The notes beneath the pieces were generated by a model. It saw only the letters and a program-made list of their open reading frames with translations. It searched no databases and had not been told where the DNA came from. Positions 1 through 8,739 of a stretch of 64,000 nucleotides of DNA are shown in pieces. The DNA is from Draconibacterium sediminis (GTDB taxonomy: Bacteria; Bacteroidota; Bacteroidia; Bacteroidales; Prolixibacteraceae): the NCBI RefSeq assembly GCF_000949475.1, contig NZ_JRHC01000003.1, positions 186,001-250,000 of the forward strand, written 5' to 3'. The first letter of the stretch is position 1; the number at the start of each line of letters is the position of its first letter. A program made the translations under genes and the position numbers.

Positions 1-57
1 CTTACCAAATACATTTAGTGAAGCAATAATTAGTAGCATCAGAAGGGTAGTTTTCAT
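1..57 (-). CDS. N-terminal fragment of an exported protein (runs off left edge)
   Basis: Reading the minus strand from an ATG at 57 gives 19 codons to the window edge, starting MKTTLLMLLIIASLNVFGK. This is a typical Sec signal peptide: a charged start, a long hydrophobic core and small residues near a likely cleavage site. The rest of the protein is outside the window, so its function cannot be given. It lies downstream of and in the same direction as the glycan-uptake locus, about 430 nt away and with its own promoter-like element, so it could be a further enzyme of that locus, but this is only inference from position. Confidence 0.6.
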   Translation of the reverse strand, partial: MKTTLLMLLIIASLNVFGK

Positions 58-485
58 GATTTTATTGTTTAAATAGTTGTTTCAAAGTTAAGTTTAGAAC
101 AAATATTATTCCATTAATATTTGTTAATAAAATTTATTTATAGTTAATGTTTATTAGTGCGTCGATTTTATCGAAAATGCTGTAATCTAAATGATAACAA
201 GCCTAAATTAAGTTCCTCGGAATGCCCTGGCGGAAGCTTGTTCAAGTATATTCAATCCAGATAAGTTAAATGCCAACTTTCATACAATAGTTATTCATCA
301 GGAAATGAATTATATTTTAAGCGACTTATCTCTGGTTTAAATTCAACATGAATCAATATTTTATGAGGTAGGTATTTATAATAAATACAAAATGCAACGA
401 TTTTACCCTCATATTCCATAGGCATCAAGTAATTCCTTTTCTATTTTTAATCTCTTGTTTGTTCGTTCATTTGCGGCATGGTTTT
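58..485. other. AT-rich gap without a supported gene
   Basis: 428 nt between the 1157-residue exported protein and the left-edge gene. No open frame of convincing composition, no strong terminator and no RNA gene was seen. The only element I can support is the TAACTTTG box at 83-90. Confidence 0.5.
83..90 (-). promoter_or_regulatory. Candidate -7 promoter element for the left-edge gene
   Basis: On the minus strand this reads TAACTTTG, a full match to the Bacteroidota -7 consensus TAnnTTTG, about 26 nt before the ATG at 57. No well-spaced TTTG -33 box was found, so the call rests on one box and its position. Confidence 0.35.
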
Positions 486-3400
486 TTAGTTTTTAATGAA
501 TTTAATGCGGTAAATTTTCCCATCACTGTTTTCAACGGTAAGTATGTAGGTACCGGTGTAAAAACTTGAAACGTCGAAAGAATACTTGCCATTGGAAGTG
601 TTGAAATTTCCCAGTTCTATTATCTCGGAAGTTATTGTATAGAACCTGTAAGTCCAGGATTCATCTGTTTTGTATTGAGGCACTGAAATGTTTAACTTTT
701 CTTTTGCTGGAATGGGGAAGGCATCCAAATCAAAAATTTGAGGCTGACGAATTCCGGTAATGTTTTTTTGAATGCATCCCGTAACATCAAGTTCGGCAAT
801 ACTAGTAAACTTGTTGTCGTTTTGTTCCGACAACGACCGCAGCATCAGGTATCTTCCGGGTGTAGGAGTAATGCTTATGGTTTTTCGCGCTGCACCATCT
901 CCAAATTCGCCACTGTCAACTGGTTCTCCCCAGTCGTTTGTATCAGTTGAAAGGTATATTTCGTATTTTTTGATTCTGCCGTTGGCGCTGTTCTGCCGGG
1001 GAAGATATTTAATTTTACTTACCTCATATTCCCTGCCCATATCAATTCGTATCTCGTGAGGTTGTCCTGGCGAGTTATTATACCACTCGCTGTGCCATAT
1101 GGTTGATTGGTCACCATCAAAGGCATTTATAGCTGCACCATCTTCGCCGTTTATTTCCTCGCTATCTACATAAAGTAGGGTCCACAAATTATTGTCTACA
1201 TCAGCTGGATTATTACAATCGTTAACCGAAGGACATGTAGTTGTGCTTACCATTGCTTGTATTGTTTTTTGATAGGAAACACTGTTCTGTGTAATTTTCA
1301 TTGTAACATCATAATATCCCGGATTTCCCAACACCACTTTGGGATTTCTCACTGTTTTGTTACTAATGAATTCGGGTTCTGGAGTTATTGTCCATTCCCA
1401 ACTGGCGCCTGAGTGGTTGATTATGGAATGATCATCGAAATACAGCGTATCCTCCATACAATCATAGTGCTGTTTCTGGACCCAGGGATTAAGAATTGGC
1501 ACAAATTCTGGTTCTAGCATCGGGCTTTCCCAAACACCGGCATTCCCCGCTACACGGATTTTGCTGTCGCGGTAGAAAGGTAAAGCCAGATTTACGGACA
1601 TTCCTGCCGGGTAGTTTGTGTTGTATTCGTTCCAATATGGCTGAGATTCGTAGCGGTAGTAGACTTTTGAATTTTTGTCGTTTCTGGCATGGGTGAACAT
1701 ATACAACAGGTCTTGTTCGTTTTTGACAGGCTGAATTACTATGCATTCGGTGTAGGCGTCAAGCCCGCTTGTCCAGTCTTCCCAACTTGTTCCTCCGTTT
1801 ACTGAACGAAACACTTTCCCAATATCACCAGACCATGCTCCGTTTTGCAGGCAGGCGTAAATTTTGTTTTCGTCGTGAGGAGAAATAACAAAAAACAATT
1901 TCCCGTTCCAGTAGGAATTACCATACGAACCATTGGTCAATGCAGGTTTGTGTTCCCATCTTTTTCCTCCATCTTCGCTACGGTATAATCCTTTTCCAAC
2001 TATGTCTGCATAGAGTACATCAGGATTTTTGTGGCTGATCTGGAAGTATCTTATCCGGTCAGTAAATTGAAACAGCAGATCGAATGTCTCTCCCGAATCA
2101 TCGCTTTTCCACATTGAATTTCCTTCTCCCAAAAAGATGGTACCGTAATAATTGGGATGTTGTACCATATTGCTTCGCCGGCCACCATATTCATCCATAT
2201 TTGGAAACTTACTGAAAATAAAACGTCCTTCGGCAGGCTCTTCAGCAGTTTTTGGTAGTATCCAGCCATTGCCCAGATCGTTAAATGCCACATGACGGCT
2301 TTTTCCTTTTATAACCCATCCTGTTGCAGATTCGCCTCCTCCCATTCTCAGCGATTTGTTATTGTATAGATCCGAAATAGCTGTATTTCCATTGTGGTAT
2401 CTGCCGCCAACAACAATATCTTCATTCCATCCCTGGTCAAAGCCCCACATATCAGACCCAATTATTCCTTTTGTTCTTGACGAATAGTTTTCAATTTCTG
2501 TGAAAAGATTGGAGGAGTAGTTCATCCCGCCATCGGTTGCTACCCAGGTTTCACCATTGTCAAGAATTTGCATGTCCTGTATGTCGGGATGAATGTCAAA
2601 ATCACCGCCATAGCCACCAACTTTAGTGAAATTAGTGCCACCGTCTGTTGATTTCCAAAGCGAACAGGTTCCCCAAAAAACGGTATTTTCATTGTTTGGA
2701 TCTGCCTCCAGAACCAGGTCGAAATAACCTTGCCCATTGGTAAATCCACCAAGCCCGCCAACTGAACCATATTCTCCTTTTTTCTTTTCTTCCCAAATAT
2801 AAGTATCGCTGCTTTTTAATCCCTTAAGAATAAAGGGTACTGTTTCGTCTCCTTCTTCGGCAAGTAAGGTGACATACAGAATGTTTGGATTGTCCACTGT
2901 AACAGCCAGCAGTCCTCCTGATGTTTCAGTATAGTTTTCGGGAAATGAAGCGATGGATGAGAAACTTTCTCCATTGTTTTGCGAAATTATTACCTGGTAG
3001 TTACCCGAACTGTTCTTACTGAGACCGAATATTACCTTAGGATCCAGCGGTTTGAATTCAATGTCGTAGCATACCCGGCTCCATTTTCTTTCCCACGATG
3101 TGCCTGCATCTGTGCTGATAAACATGCCATCATCTGCTGCTGCGGCCAGAATATTTGGGTTTTCCGGGTTAATTCTCATTCGGGAGGCTCCAAAATTTTG
3201 TTGGGGTAGTAAAAGGGGAGACCAGTTATTACCGCCATCGCTGGTTTTATGAATTTGTTTACCGGCTGATACATAAACGGTATCGCTGTTGCCGGGGTGT
3301 ATGGCTACTGCTGTAACGCCACCGCCAAAAGGGTAATTTGTTCCGACCTGAAACCAGCTCAAACCTTTATCGGTTGATTTGTTTACAAATCCGGTTTCTG

Positions 3401-3959
3401 TTCCGCAGTATAGTATGCAGGAATCGGAAGGGGCAACATCGAAAGAATATACGTTTACCTGCCAGGGGCATTGTTTAGGATTGCCTTTATTATCCAGCTT
3501 GTTTGCACTAATATTTTCTTCATTTCTCCAAAACGTTTCTTTTGGGCCCAATAAACTCCAGCTAGCTCCGGAAACTGAAGTTGCTTTTTCTGTTAAGTTG
3601 GTATTTTTCTGTATCTGGAATTGTCTGTTTTTAAGTTCGGCAATATCTGGTAATAGTATTTTCCCTTCTTTATTGGTATAAGGAATAACAACTCTTTTCC
3701 AAATTTTGAAATATCTTATTATGGCTGATTTTTCATTTGGATGTTGAAGTATGTAGTTTCTGTAATCTTCCTCCAGTTCGATGAAATTGACCGGGTATTC
3801 ATATAACATCTTTTTCCATCCTGTATAAGAGTCAGAAAAAGCAGGTTTGTACATTCTTTCTATTCCGGGTATATCATCATAAGGTGTGAATTGGTTTTGC
3901 GCATTGGCAGTTAGGGCAAAAATGGAAAAAAGAATCAGGAAGGTGAGATTTTGTTTCAT
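486..3959 (-). CDS. T9SS-exported Asp-box (BNR) propeller protein with PKD and discoidin domains
   Basis: 1157 residues with a signal peptide at 1-20. From about 190 to 830 it carries repeated Asp-box motifs (S/T-x-D-x-G-x-x-W/F), for example STDKGLSW near 195, TSDGGNNW near 239 and STDAGTSW near 282, with at least four more. This is the pattern of sortilin/VPS10-like and GH74-like double beta-propellers. A PKD-like domain follows (about 840-905), then an F5/8 type C (discoidin) module (about 915-1065, with FDGDQSTIWHS) and a T9SS C-terminal sorting domain (about 1080-1157). It is therefore expected to be secreted or anchored at the cell surface and to bind, perhaps cleave, a glycan. No catalytic residues could be assigned. 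It is the last gene of the locus, behind a hairpin terminator that may lower its expression. Confidence 0.8.
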   Translation of the reverse strand: MKQNLTFLILFSIFALTANAQNQFTPYDDIPGIERMYKPAFSDSYTGWKKMLYEYPVNFIELEEDYRNYILQHPNEKSAIIRYFKIWKRVVIPYTNKEGKILLPDIAELKNRQFQIQKNTNLTEKATSVSGASWSLLGPKETFWRNEENISANKLDNKGNPKQCPWQVNVYSFDVAPSDSCILYCGTETGFVNKSTDKGLSWFQVGTNYPFGGGVTAVAIHPGNSDTVYVSAGKQIHKTSDGGNNWSPLLLPQQNFGASRMRINPENPNILAAAADDGMFISTDAGTSWERKWSRVCYDIEFKPLDPKVIFGLSKNSSGNYQVIISQNNGESFSSIASFPENYTETSGGLLAVTVDNPNILYVTLLAEEGDETVPFILKGLKSSDTYIWEEKKKGEYGSVGGLGGFTNGQGYFDLVLEADPNNENTVFWGTCSLWKSTDGGTNFTKVGGYGGDFDIHPDIQDMQILDNGETWVATDGGMNYSSNLFTEIENYSSRTKGIIGSDMWGFDQGWNEDIVVGGRYHNGNTAISDLYNNKSLRMGGGESATGWVIKGKSRHVAFNDLGNGWILPKTAEEPAEGRFIFSKFPNMDEYGGRRSNMVQHPNYYGTIFLGEGNSMWKSDDSGETFDLLFQFTDRIRYFQISHKNPDVLYADIVGKGLYRSEDGGKRWEHKPALTNGSYGNSYWNGKLFFVISPHDENKIYACLQNGAWSGDIGKVFRSVNGGTSWEDWTSGLDAYTECIVIQPVKNEQDLLYMFTHARNDKNSKVYYRYESQPYWNEYNTNYPAGMSVNLALPFYRDSKIRVAGNAGVWESPMLEPEFVPILNPWVQKQHYDCMEDTLYFDDHSIINHSGASWEWTITPEPEFISNKTVRNPKVVLGNPGYYDVTMKITQNSVSYQKTIQAMVSTTTCPSVNDCNNPADVDNNLWTLLYVDSEEINGEDGAAINAFDGDQSTIWHSEWYNNSPGQPHEIRIDMGREYEVSKIKYLPRQNSANGRIKKYEIYLSTDTNDWGEPVDSGEFGDGAARKTISITPTPGRYLMLRSLSEQNDNKFTSIAELDVTGCIQKNITGIRQPQIFDLDAFPIPAKEKLNISVPQYKTDESWTYRFYTITSEIIELGNFNTSNGKYSFDVSSFYTGTYILTVENSDGKIYRIKFIKN

Positions 3960-3968
3960 GGTAAATGA

Positions 3969-4000
3969 AAAGAAAGCCCGTTTTTAACAGGCTTTCTTTT
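3969..4000 (-). terminator. Intrinsic terminator inside the glycan-uptake locus
   Basis: Inverted repeat AAAAGAAAGCC (3969-3979 region) / GGCTTTCTTTT (3990-4000) with U-rich flanks, between the stop of the double-discoidin lipoprotein gene and the start of the Asp-box gene, both on the minus strand. It should end or attenuate transcription before the last gene. Confidence 0.7.
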
Positions 4001-4021
4001 CGAATTAACTAACTAAATTAA

Positions 4022-5608
4022 TTATTGAGTAACTTGTGCGTAAACATTCAATTCGGCAAGGAAGGTGTAATTGTTAGGACCTTCAAGTGCAACAAATTTG
4101 AAATATCTTGCTTCGGGTAAGAATGGCAGTGGGAACAACTGAACATCATCAATCTGAGAATTGAAATCGAAAATTCCCTGATCGGTAAAATTCTCGCCAT
4201 CATTACTGGTTAAGATCTGGAACTTGGTGTGTCCTCCGCCATTTCCCTGTCTACGGGCACAATCAACAGCTAACATTCTTACGGTGCTATTCATATCAAT
4301 TGTAATGTAGTGCGGATAGTCAGGCGAAGAAGCAGACCATGCAGAATGCCAGAATGTATTAATATCACCATCAAATGCCGCAGTTGCATAACCATTTACC
4401 GGACCTTCACCACCTGCTTCTTCCGATGAGAAATCGATAATGTCCCATGCCGAACGATCAAGCTTTGAGGCAACCTGGCCGTAAACATCCATTTCTGCCA
4501 AAAATGCAAAGAAGTTGGAACCTGCTGTTGCCGTATATTTAATGTAGCGAGCCATTGGCAGGTTAGGCAGTTGGTACGATTGACTATCCATGTTCGGATC
4601 GTAATCGAAGCTTCCCTGGTTTACATAGTTAACCCCGTCTAAACTTGTTTCGATGGTGAATCGTGTTTGACCACGGCCATCGCCCTGGCGTCTGAAGAAA
4701 TCCATGCGGTTGATTTTCACAACATCTTTCATGTCGACAGTGAAGAAGTGAGGATAATCCGGACTTCCCCCGTTCCACTGGGTATGCCAGAATGTACCAA
4801 GGTCTCCGTCTATTGCAGCCGATGCCAATCCGTTAGGAGCACCTTCAGCAGGTTCTTCAGTCGAAAAGTCAATGATTTCCCAGTTGCTATTGTCTATTTT
4901 TTCTCCTTCGAATTCAATAAACAAGGGCAAAGTTGTTGTTTCAACTGGTGATGCAAATGTATCGATCGCATTTTCTTCGGGAATGTAAAATGACTTATAA
5001 GTCAATTCACTTTCTGATTGCCATCCCCTGATAACTAACTTCTCCGTGTCGGGAGCAAGGCTTGACGTAACCGTTGCTCCATCAGAATTCATGTAGCTGT
5101 ATTCAACGCCGGTGTGTCCTTTTGCAGGTGTACCCCACATTACAATGACCGAGTCAACAGTTCCACCACCTTCAATGCTAAGAATCGGACGATTGGTTAA
5201 TCCAGCCAGGTATTTTTCGTTGTAGGCTGAACCGGTAACCTGCTCTTTCACCGAACGGTTTCCATTTTTATCAATAGTATAAATTTTAAAGAGGTACGAT
5301 TTCTCTTCCAGGTTATTGATCATAAAGGTTATGGAATCGAGTGGTACTGCCGGCGATATTTCTTCGGTTTGCGAGTCGGCGCCGTCGTTCCATTCTATAA
5401 CACACTTATTCACGTTTACTGCATTAACCAGATAATACTTAATGCCAATCCTGTTTTTACCAGCAAATGTTTCCGGAATTAGGGGTTTTGGCGCATATAT
5501 AACCTCGCCATCCAGGTATTCACTATGTATGTCTTCCATTTCCTGACAAGCGTTAAAAAGAAGCGCAAGTGAGAATATGAAAGTAAATAATATTGTTATT
5601 TTTTTCAT
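4022..5608 (-). CDS. Surface lipoprotein with DUF4998-like domain and two discoidin (F5/8 type C) modules
   Basis: 528 residues. The N-terminus ends in a lipobox with Cys21 (LLFNAC). Residues about 22-230 resemble the DUF4998 family of SusE-position lipoproteins. Two F5/8C modules follow, about 240-375 and 385-526. Both open with NWEIIDFS/AWDIIDFS and share the signature (I/F)DGD-x-x-TFWH-x-x-W...SPDYPH, so they look like an internal duplication. The protein probably sits at the cell surface and presents glycan to the SusC/SusD transporter. It follows the DUF4959/DUF5000-type gene by 12 nt, so the two are cotranscribed. No enzymatic residues are evident. Confidence 0.8.
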   Translation of the reverse strand: MKKITILFTFIFSLALLFNACQEMEDIHSEYLDGEVIYAPKPLIPETFAGKNRIGIKYYLVNAVNVNKCVIEWNDGADSQTEEISPAVPLDSITFMINNLEEKSYLFKIYTIDKNGNRSVKEQVTGSAYNEKYLAGLTNRPILSIEGGGTVDSVIVMWGTPAKGHTGVEYSYMNSDGATVTSSLAPDTEKLVIRGWQSESELTYKSFYIPEENAIDTFASPVETTTLPLFIEFEGEKIDNSNWEIIDFSTEEPAEGAPNGLASAAIDGDLGTFWHTQWNGGSPDYPHFFTVDMKDVVKINRMDFFRRQGDGRGQTRFTIETSLDGVNYVNQGSFDYDPNMDSQSYQLPNLPMARYIKYTATAGSNFFAFLAEMDVYGQVASKLDRSAWDIIDFSSEEAGGEGPVNGYATAAFDGDINTFWHSAWSASSPDYPHYITIDMNSTVRMLAVDCARRQGNGGGHTKFQILTSNDGENFTDQGIFDFNSQIDDVQLFPLPFLPEARYFKFVALEGPNNYTFLAELNVYAQVTQ

Positions 5609-5620
5609 AAGTCTAAGTTT

Positions 5621-6814
5621 TTATTCTTCTACAACTTGTCCGTAAAAAGTGATTTCTCCAAAGTGTGAGAATCCTGTTAATCCCCAGGTTTCATGTATCA
5701 CAAATCGAACATATCTCACTTCCGGATCGTCTAAAGTAAAGGAGTATTCATCACCGTTCAACAAATGTTCCTCGTCTTCGGCTGCGGTTCCGCCTTCTAA
5801 CGAAGGTTGTCTTGCCACACATCCGTTGTCAGGAGCTACGCGAAGCGGGAACCAGTTATCAAGGCTGCCATCCTGGGCGGGCTCTTCCTTGATTCCCCAG
5901 ATGTCCATTAAACGCGGATTACCATGTCGGTAAGCGAATGTTTGCCGTTGGTGAACAATAACCCTACTTAATTTCACAGTTGCTCCTAAATCAAGGGTTA
6001 ATCGTTGTGGCCAACCATCAGAACCTGCATAAGTATGGTTAAAGGTATTAATGTCATCGTCCCAGGCATATTCTGCTCTTCCTTCCCAGGCATTCCAGCC
6101 CGAAGGAACATCATTATCCAGTTGAACCAATACCCAGTTTTCTTTATCCAGTTTTTCTTCGTAAAGTGGAGTAACTGTTATTTTGGATGTATCAGAATAA
6201 TTATCCCACCGGTCACGAACTACAACAGCAAACTCTCTTTCTTCAGGTTCAAATCCTCTAATGGTATATTCTCCTTCGGTTACACCCGAATAAATCACAT
6301 CGAGTAAGCTAAGTGTTCCCGTAGAGTCTTCAGCCATGAAAAAGAAAGCCAGGGAAGCATTGTTCTCGTTGTCCCAACGGAACCGAACGCCTCCAAAGTC
6401 GCCTACCATCTGAATTGTACTTTTTACGGAATGAACATCGGGAAGTTCCGGATTAACTTTTACGGTAACTGGACTGGAAACATTTTCGCTTCGGTCAACT
6501 GCATACAGTGTAACGGTTTTTTCGTCCGTGTCGCCAAATCCTTCCACCTGAATCATATGCAAATAGCCCGAGCTTTTGCTTACAACTTTTCTACCGTCTG
6601 ATAAGGTATATTCAGCCTTTACATAAAGCAGGTCTTCATCTGATGGCAGACTATAAGAAATAACTGCTGCACCGGGTAAGTTTTCGACCTGTGGATTCGT
6701 AACTGGTCCCGGTGGATCTGAGTCCGGAAATATAGGTTTATGGGTATCTTCCTCACAACCACTCAAGAGGGTTACAATTCCGATTATTGCGATTAAATAA
6801 ATGTATTTTTTCAT
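5621..6814 (-). CDS. Surface lipoprotein, DUF4959 / DUF5126 / DUF5000 type
   Basis: 397 residues with lipobox LLSGC (Cys20). The order of beta-rich segments fits the Bacteroidota family with DUF4959 (about 20-125), DUF5126 (about 125-225) and a discoidin-like DUF5000 (about 230-395, with WDDDINTFNHT and LTLDLGATVKLSRV). Such proteins occupy the SusE/F position and bind glycan outside the cell. The gene lies 25 nt after susD and 12 nt before the double-discoidin gene in one minus-strand operon. The lipobox is not followed by an obvious SDDDG surface-export signal (it reads CEEDTHK), though the acidic residues are compatible with surface export. Confidence 0.8.
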   Translation of the reverse strand: MKKYIYLIAIIGIVTLLSGCEEDTHKPIFPDSDPPGPVTNPQVENLPGAAVISYSLPSDEDLLYVKAEYTLSDGRKVVSKSSGYLHMIQVEGFGDTDEKTVTLYAVDRSENVSSPVTVKVNPELPDVHSVKSTIQMVGDFGGVRFRWDNENNASLAFFFMAEDSTGTLSLLDVIYSGVTEGEYTIRGFEPEEREFAVVVRDRWDNYSDTSKITVTPLYEEKLDKENWVLVQLDNDVPSGWNAWEGRAEYAWDDDINTFNHTYAGSDGWPQRLTLDLGATVKLSRVIVHQRQTFAYRHGNPRLMDIWGIKEEPAQDGSLDNWFPLRVAPDNGCVARQPSLEGGTAAEDEEHLLNGDEYSFTLDDPEVRYVRFVIHETWGLTGFSHFGEITFYGQVVEE

Positions 6815-6839
6815 TTTTTAAATCTTTAAAATTAAACTA

Positions 6840-8726
6840 CTACCAGCCCGGGTTTTGCACCAGGTTCGGGTTTTTAACGATTTCCTCTTCGCGTATTGGC
6901 CACAAGTAGTCCTTAAAATCGTACGAAGGAGTAAAGATGGTTGTTACATTATAGAATCCAAGTCCGGCTCCGTTAATGTTCCATCCACGGATGGGCTGGT
7001 TCATATAGTTTTCTGCATCCTTCCATCTTCTTAAGTCCCAGAAACGCTGTCCTTCAAACGCCAGTTCTATTAGACGCTCCTGTTTAATGATCTCGCGCAT
7101 TCCTTCCTTGGTGGTGGGCTTATCGGGTTGAGAGGAATAATTGGCCCAACTTTCAACAACACCGTCAAGTCCGGCTCTTTCTCTTACCATATCAATGTAT
7201 TCATATACTTCAGCATCGGGTGTACTTTTTACTTCGTTTAATGCCTCTGCATATAACAGGAATACGTCGGCCAGACGGATAATAGGGAATGGATACTCGT
7301 AGTAGGCCAGCATGGTGTTGGTATTCAAGGCGCTATTTGGGTTAATAAGTTTTTTAACAAAATAACCTGTTGCCGAAAACTCTCCCTGGTTACGTTTGGT
7401 AGCCAGTTCACCTTGTCGGGTTTGCACGTAATAGTAGGTCGGATCCATGAAATACGTTCCGCGATCGAATGCAATGCTGGCGTAAAAACGTGCTTCGCGA
7501 TCGAAGTGCAGTACTGCTGTTTGCTCGCCCGATCGAATAAAATCACTCTCTTCGGTTACAGCGGTTCTTAGCTCATAGCGGTTCACATAGTTAAAATCAA
7601 CATCTTCATCAATCGGTACTCCGTTTTTGGTATAAAACAACTCTGCCATGCGCAGGGTTGAAGCATAAAACTGGCTAACAGGGTTGGATGAAGTAACCTG
7701 AATCATCAGTGGTACACACATACGCTGGTAGCCTTGAGTGAATCTGAAATCGGTTGAACCCCACAACAATTCTGTGCTGTTACGATCGGTGAAAATCGAA
7801 CGTATAACACATTCCCGTTCCAATTCGGGAGAGATATCGGATTTTGTACGGTACTCGGTTACCAAACTGTGGTTGGCAGCCATAGCAGTGTCGATAGCAG
7901 CTTTGGCAGCATCGGCGGCTAGTTGCCATTTAGCAGGGTCGTAGGATTGGTTAAAAAGGCTTATACCTCTGTTGTCGACTACCGAAGCATAATCGGTATT
8001 CCCGTTAAAAAGCGGACTGGCTGCTGTAGCCAATACACGTGCTTTCATGGCCAGTGCGATTGGCTGTGTAATACGTCCCAGTTCAATAGCTTCTGATGAA
8101 AGGCGAAGGGGAAGATCAGGAGTAGCTTCGTCAATCAGTTCAACAATATAGCTAACTACATCGTCAACCGGGTCGCGATAAACCTGTACATCTTCGGTGT
8201 TGGTATAGATCGGTAGGTTTTCCCGAATGATCGGAATAGGACCATAGGATTTAAACAACCAAAAATGATAATAGGCTTTCAGAAACTTAACTTCGGCAAT
8301 CCAACGTGCTTTCTCCGTACCGGTAAGGTCAGGTGCATTGTCTATCTCTTCAAGAAAGATGTTGCAGTCGCGAATGGCAATGTACATGCTTTTACCACGC
8401 ATGCGTCCATCCCAGAAATTGAGGTGAGGATCATTTGTATTTTGTAAACCACGGGCAATTAGTGCCGAGTTAAAATTACTACCAACAATTTCTTCGTTGA
8501 ACCAAACTTCGTCGCCTGAACCAATACCTGAATTGATCCACGGATCGCCAAAGTTGGGCAGGTAGCTGTAACAGGTAGCCAGAAATTTTTCAGCCGATGC
8601 CTTGTCAACAAAAGCATCGTCGATGGTGGCTACGTTATCGGGTACTACATCAAGATAATCACACGAAAATGCTGTGAATAATATCAGTAGAACTGTTATA
8701 CTGTGTTTTATATTCTTCATATCCAT
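6840..8726 (-). CDS. SusD/RagB-family glycan-binding lipoprotein
   Basis: 628 residues, lipoprotein signal peptide with Cys22 (TAFSCDYLD). The SusD hallmarks are present: an N-terminal TPR-like region with a Trp/Tyr-rich surface, the YYHFWLFKSYGPIPII segment, and a C-terminal region with LIELAFEGQRFWDLRRW. SusD acts as the surface lid of the SusC channel and captures the glycan. It starts 13 nt after susC, the usual tight pairing. ATG codons at residues 1 and 3 are both possible starts; the second also gives a complete signal peptide. Confidence 0.93.
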   Translation of the reverse strand: MDMKNIKHSITVLLILFTAFSCDYLDVVPDNVATIDDAFVDKASAEKFLATCYSYLPNFGDPWINSGIGSGDEVWFNEEIVGSNFNSALIARGLQNTNDPHLNFWDGRMRGKSMYIAIRDCNIFLEEIDNAPDLTGTEKARWIAEVKFLKAYYHFWLFKSYGPIPIIRENLPIYTNTEDVQVYRDPVDDVVSYIVELIDEATPDLPLRLSSEAIELGRITQPIALAMKARVLATAASPLFNGNTDYASVVDNRGISLFNQSYDPAKWQLAADAAKAAIDTAMAANHSLVTEYRTKSDISPELERECVIRSIFTDRNSTELLWGSTDFRFTQGYQRMCVPLMIQVTSSNPVSQFYASTLRMAELFYTKNGVPIDEDVDFNYVNRYELRTAVTEESDFIRSGEQTAVLHFDREARFYASIAFDRGTYFMDPTYYYVQTRQGELATKRNQGEFSATGYFVKKLINPNSALNTNTMLAYYEYPFPIIRLADVFLLYAEALNEVKSTPDAEVYEYIDMVRERAGLDGVVESWANYSSQPDKPTTKEGMREIIKQERLIELAFEGQRFWDLRRWKDAENYMNQPIRGWNINGAGLGFYNVTTIFTPSYDFKDYLWPIREEEIVKNPNLVQNPGW

Positions 8727-8739
8727 AATCTTTTAATGT

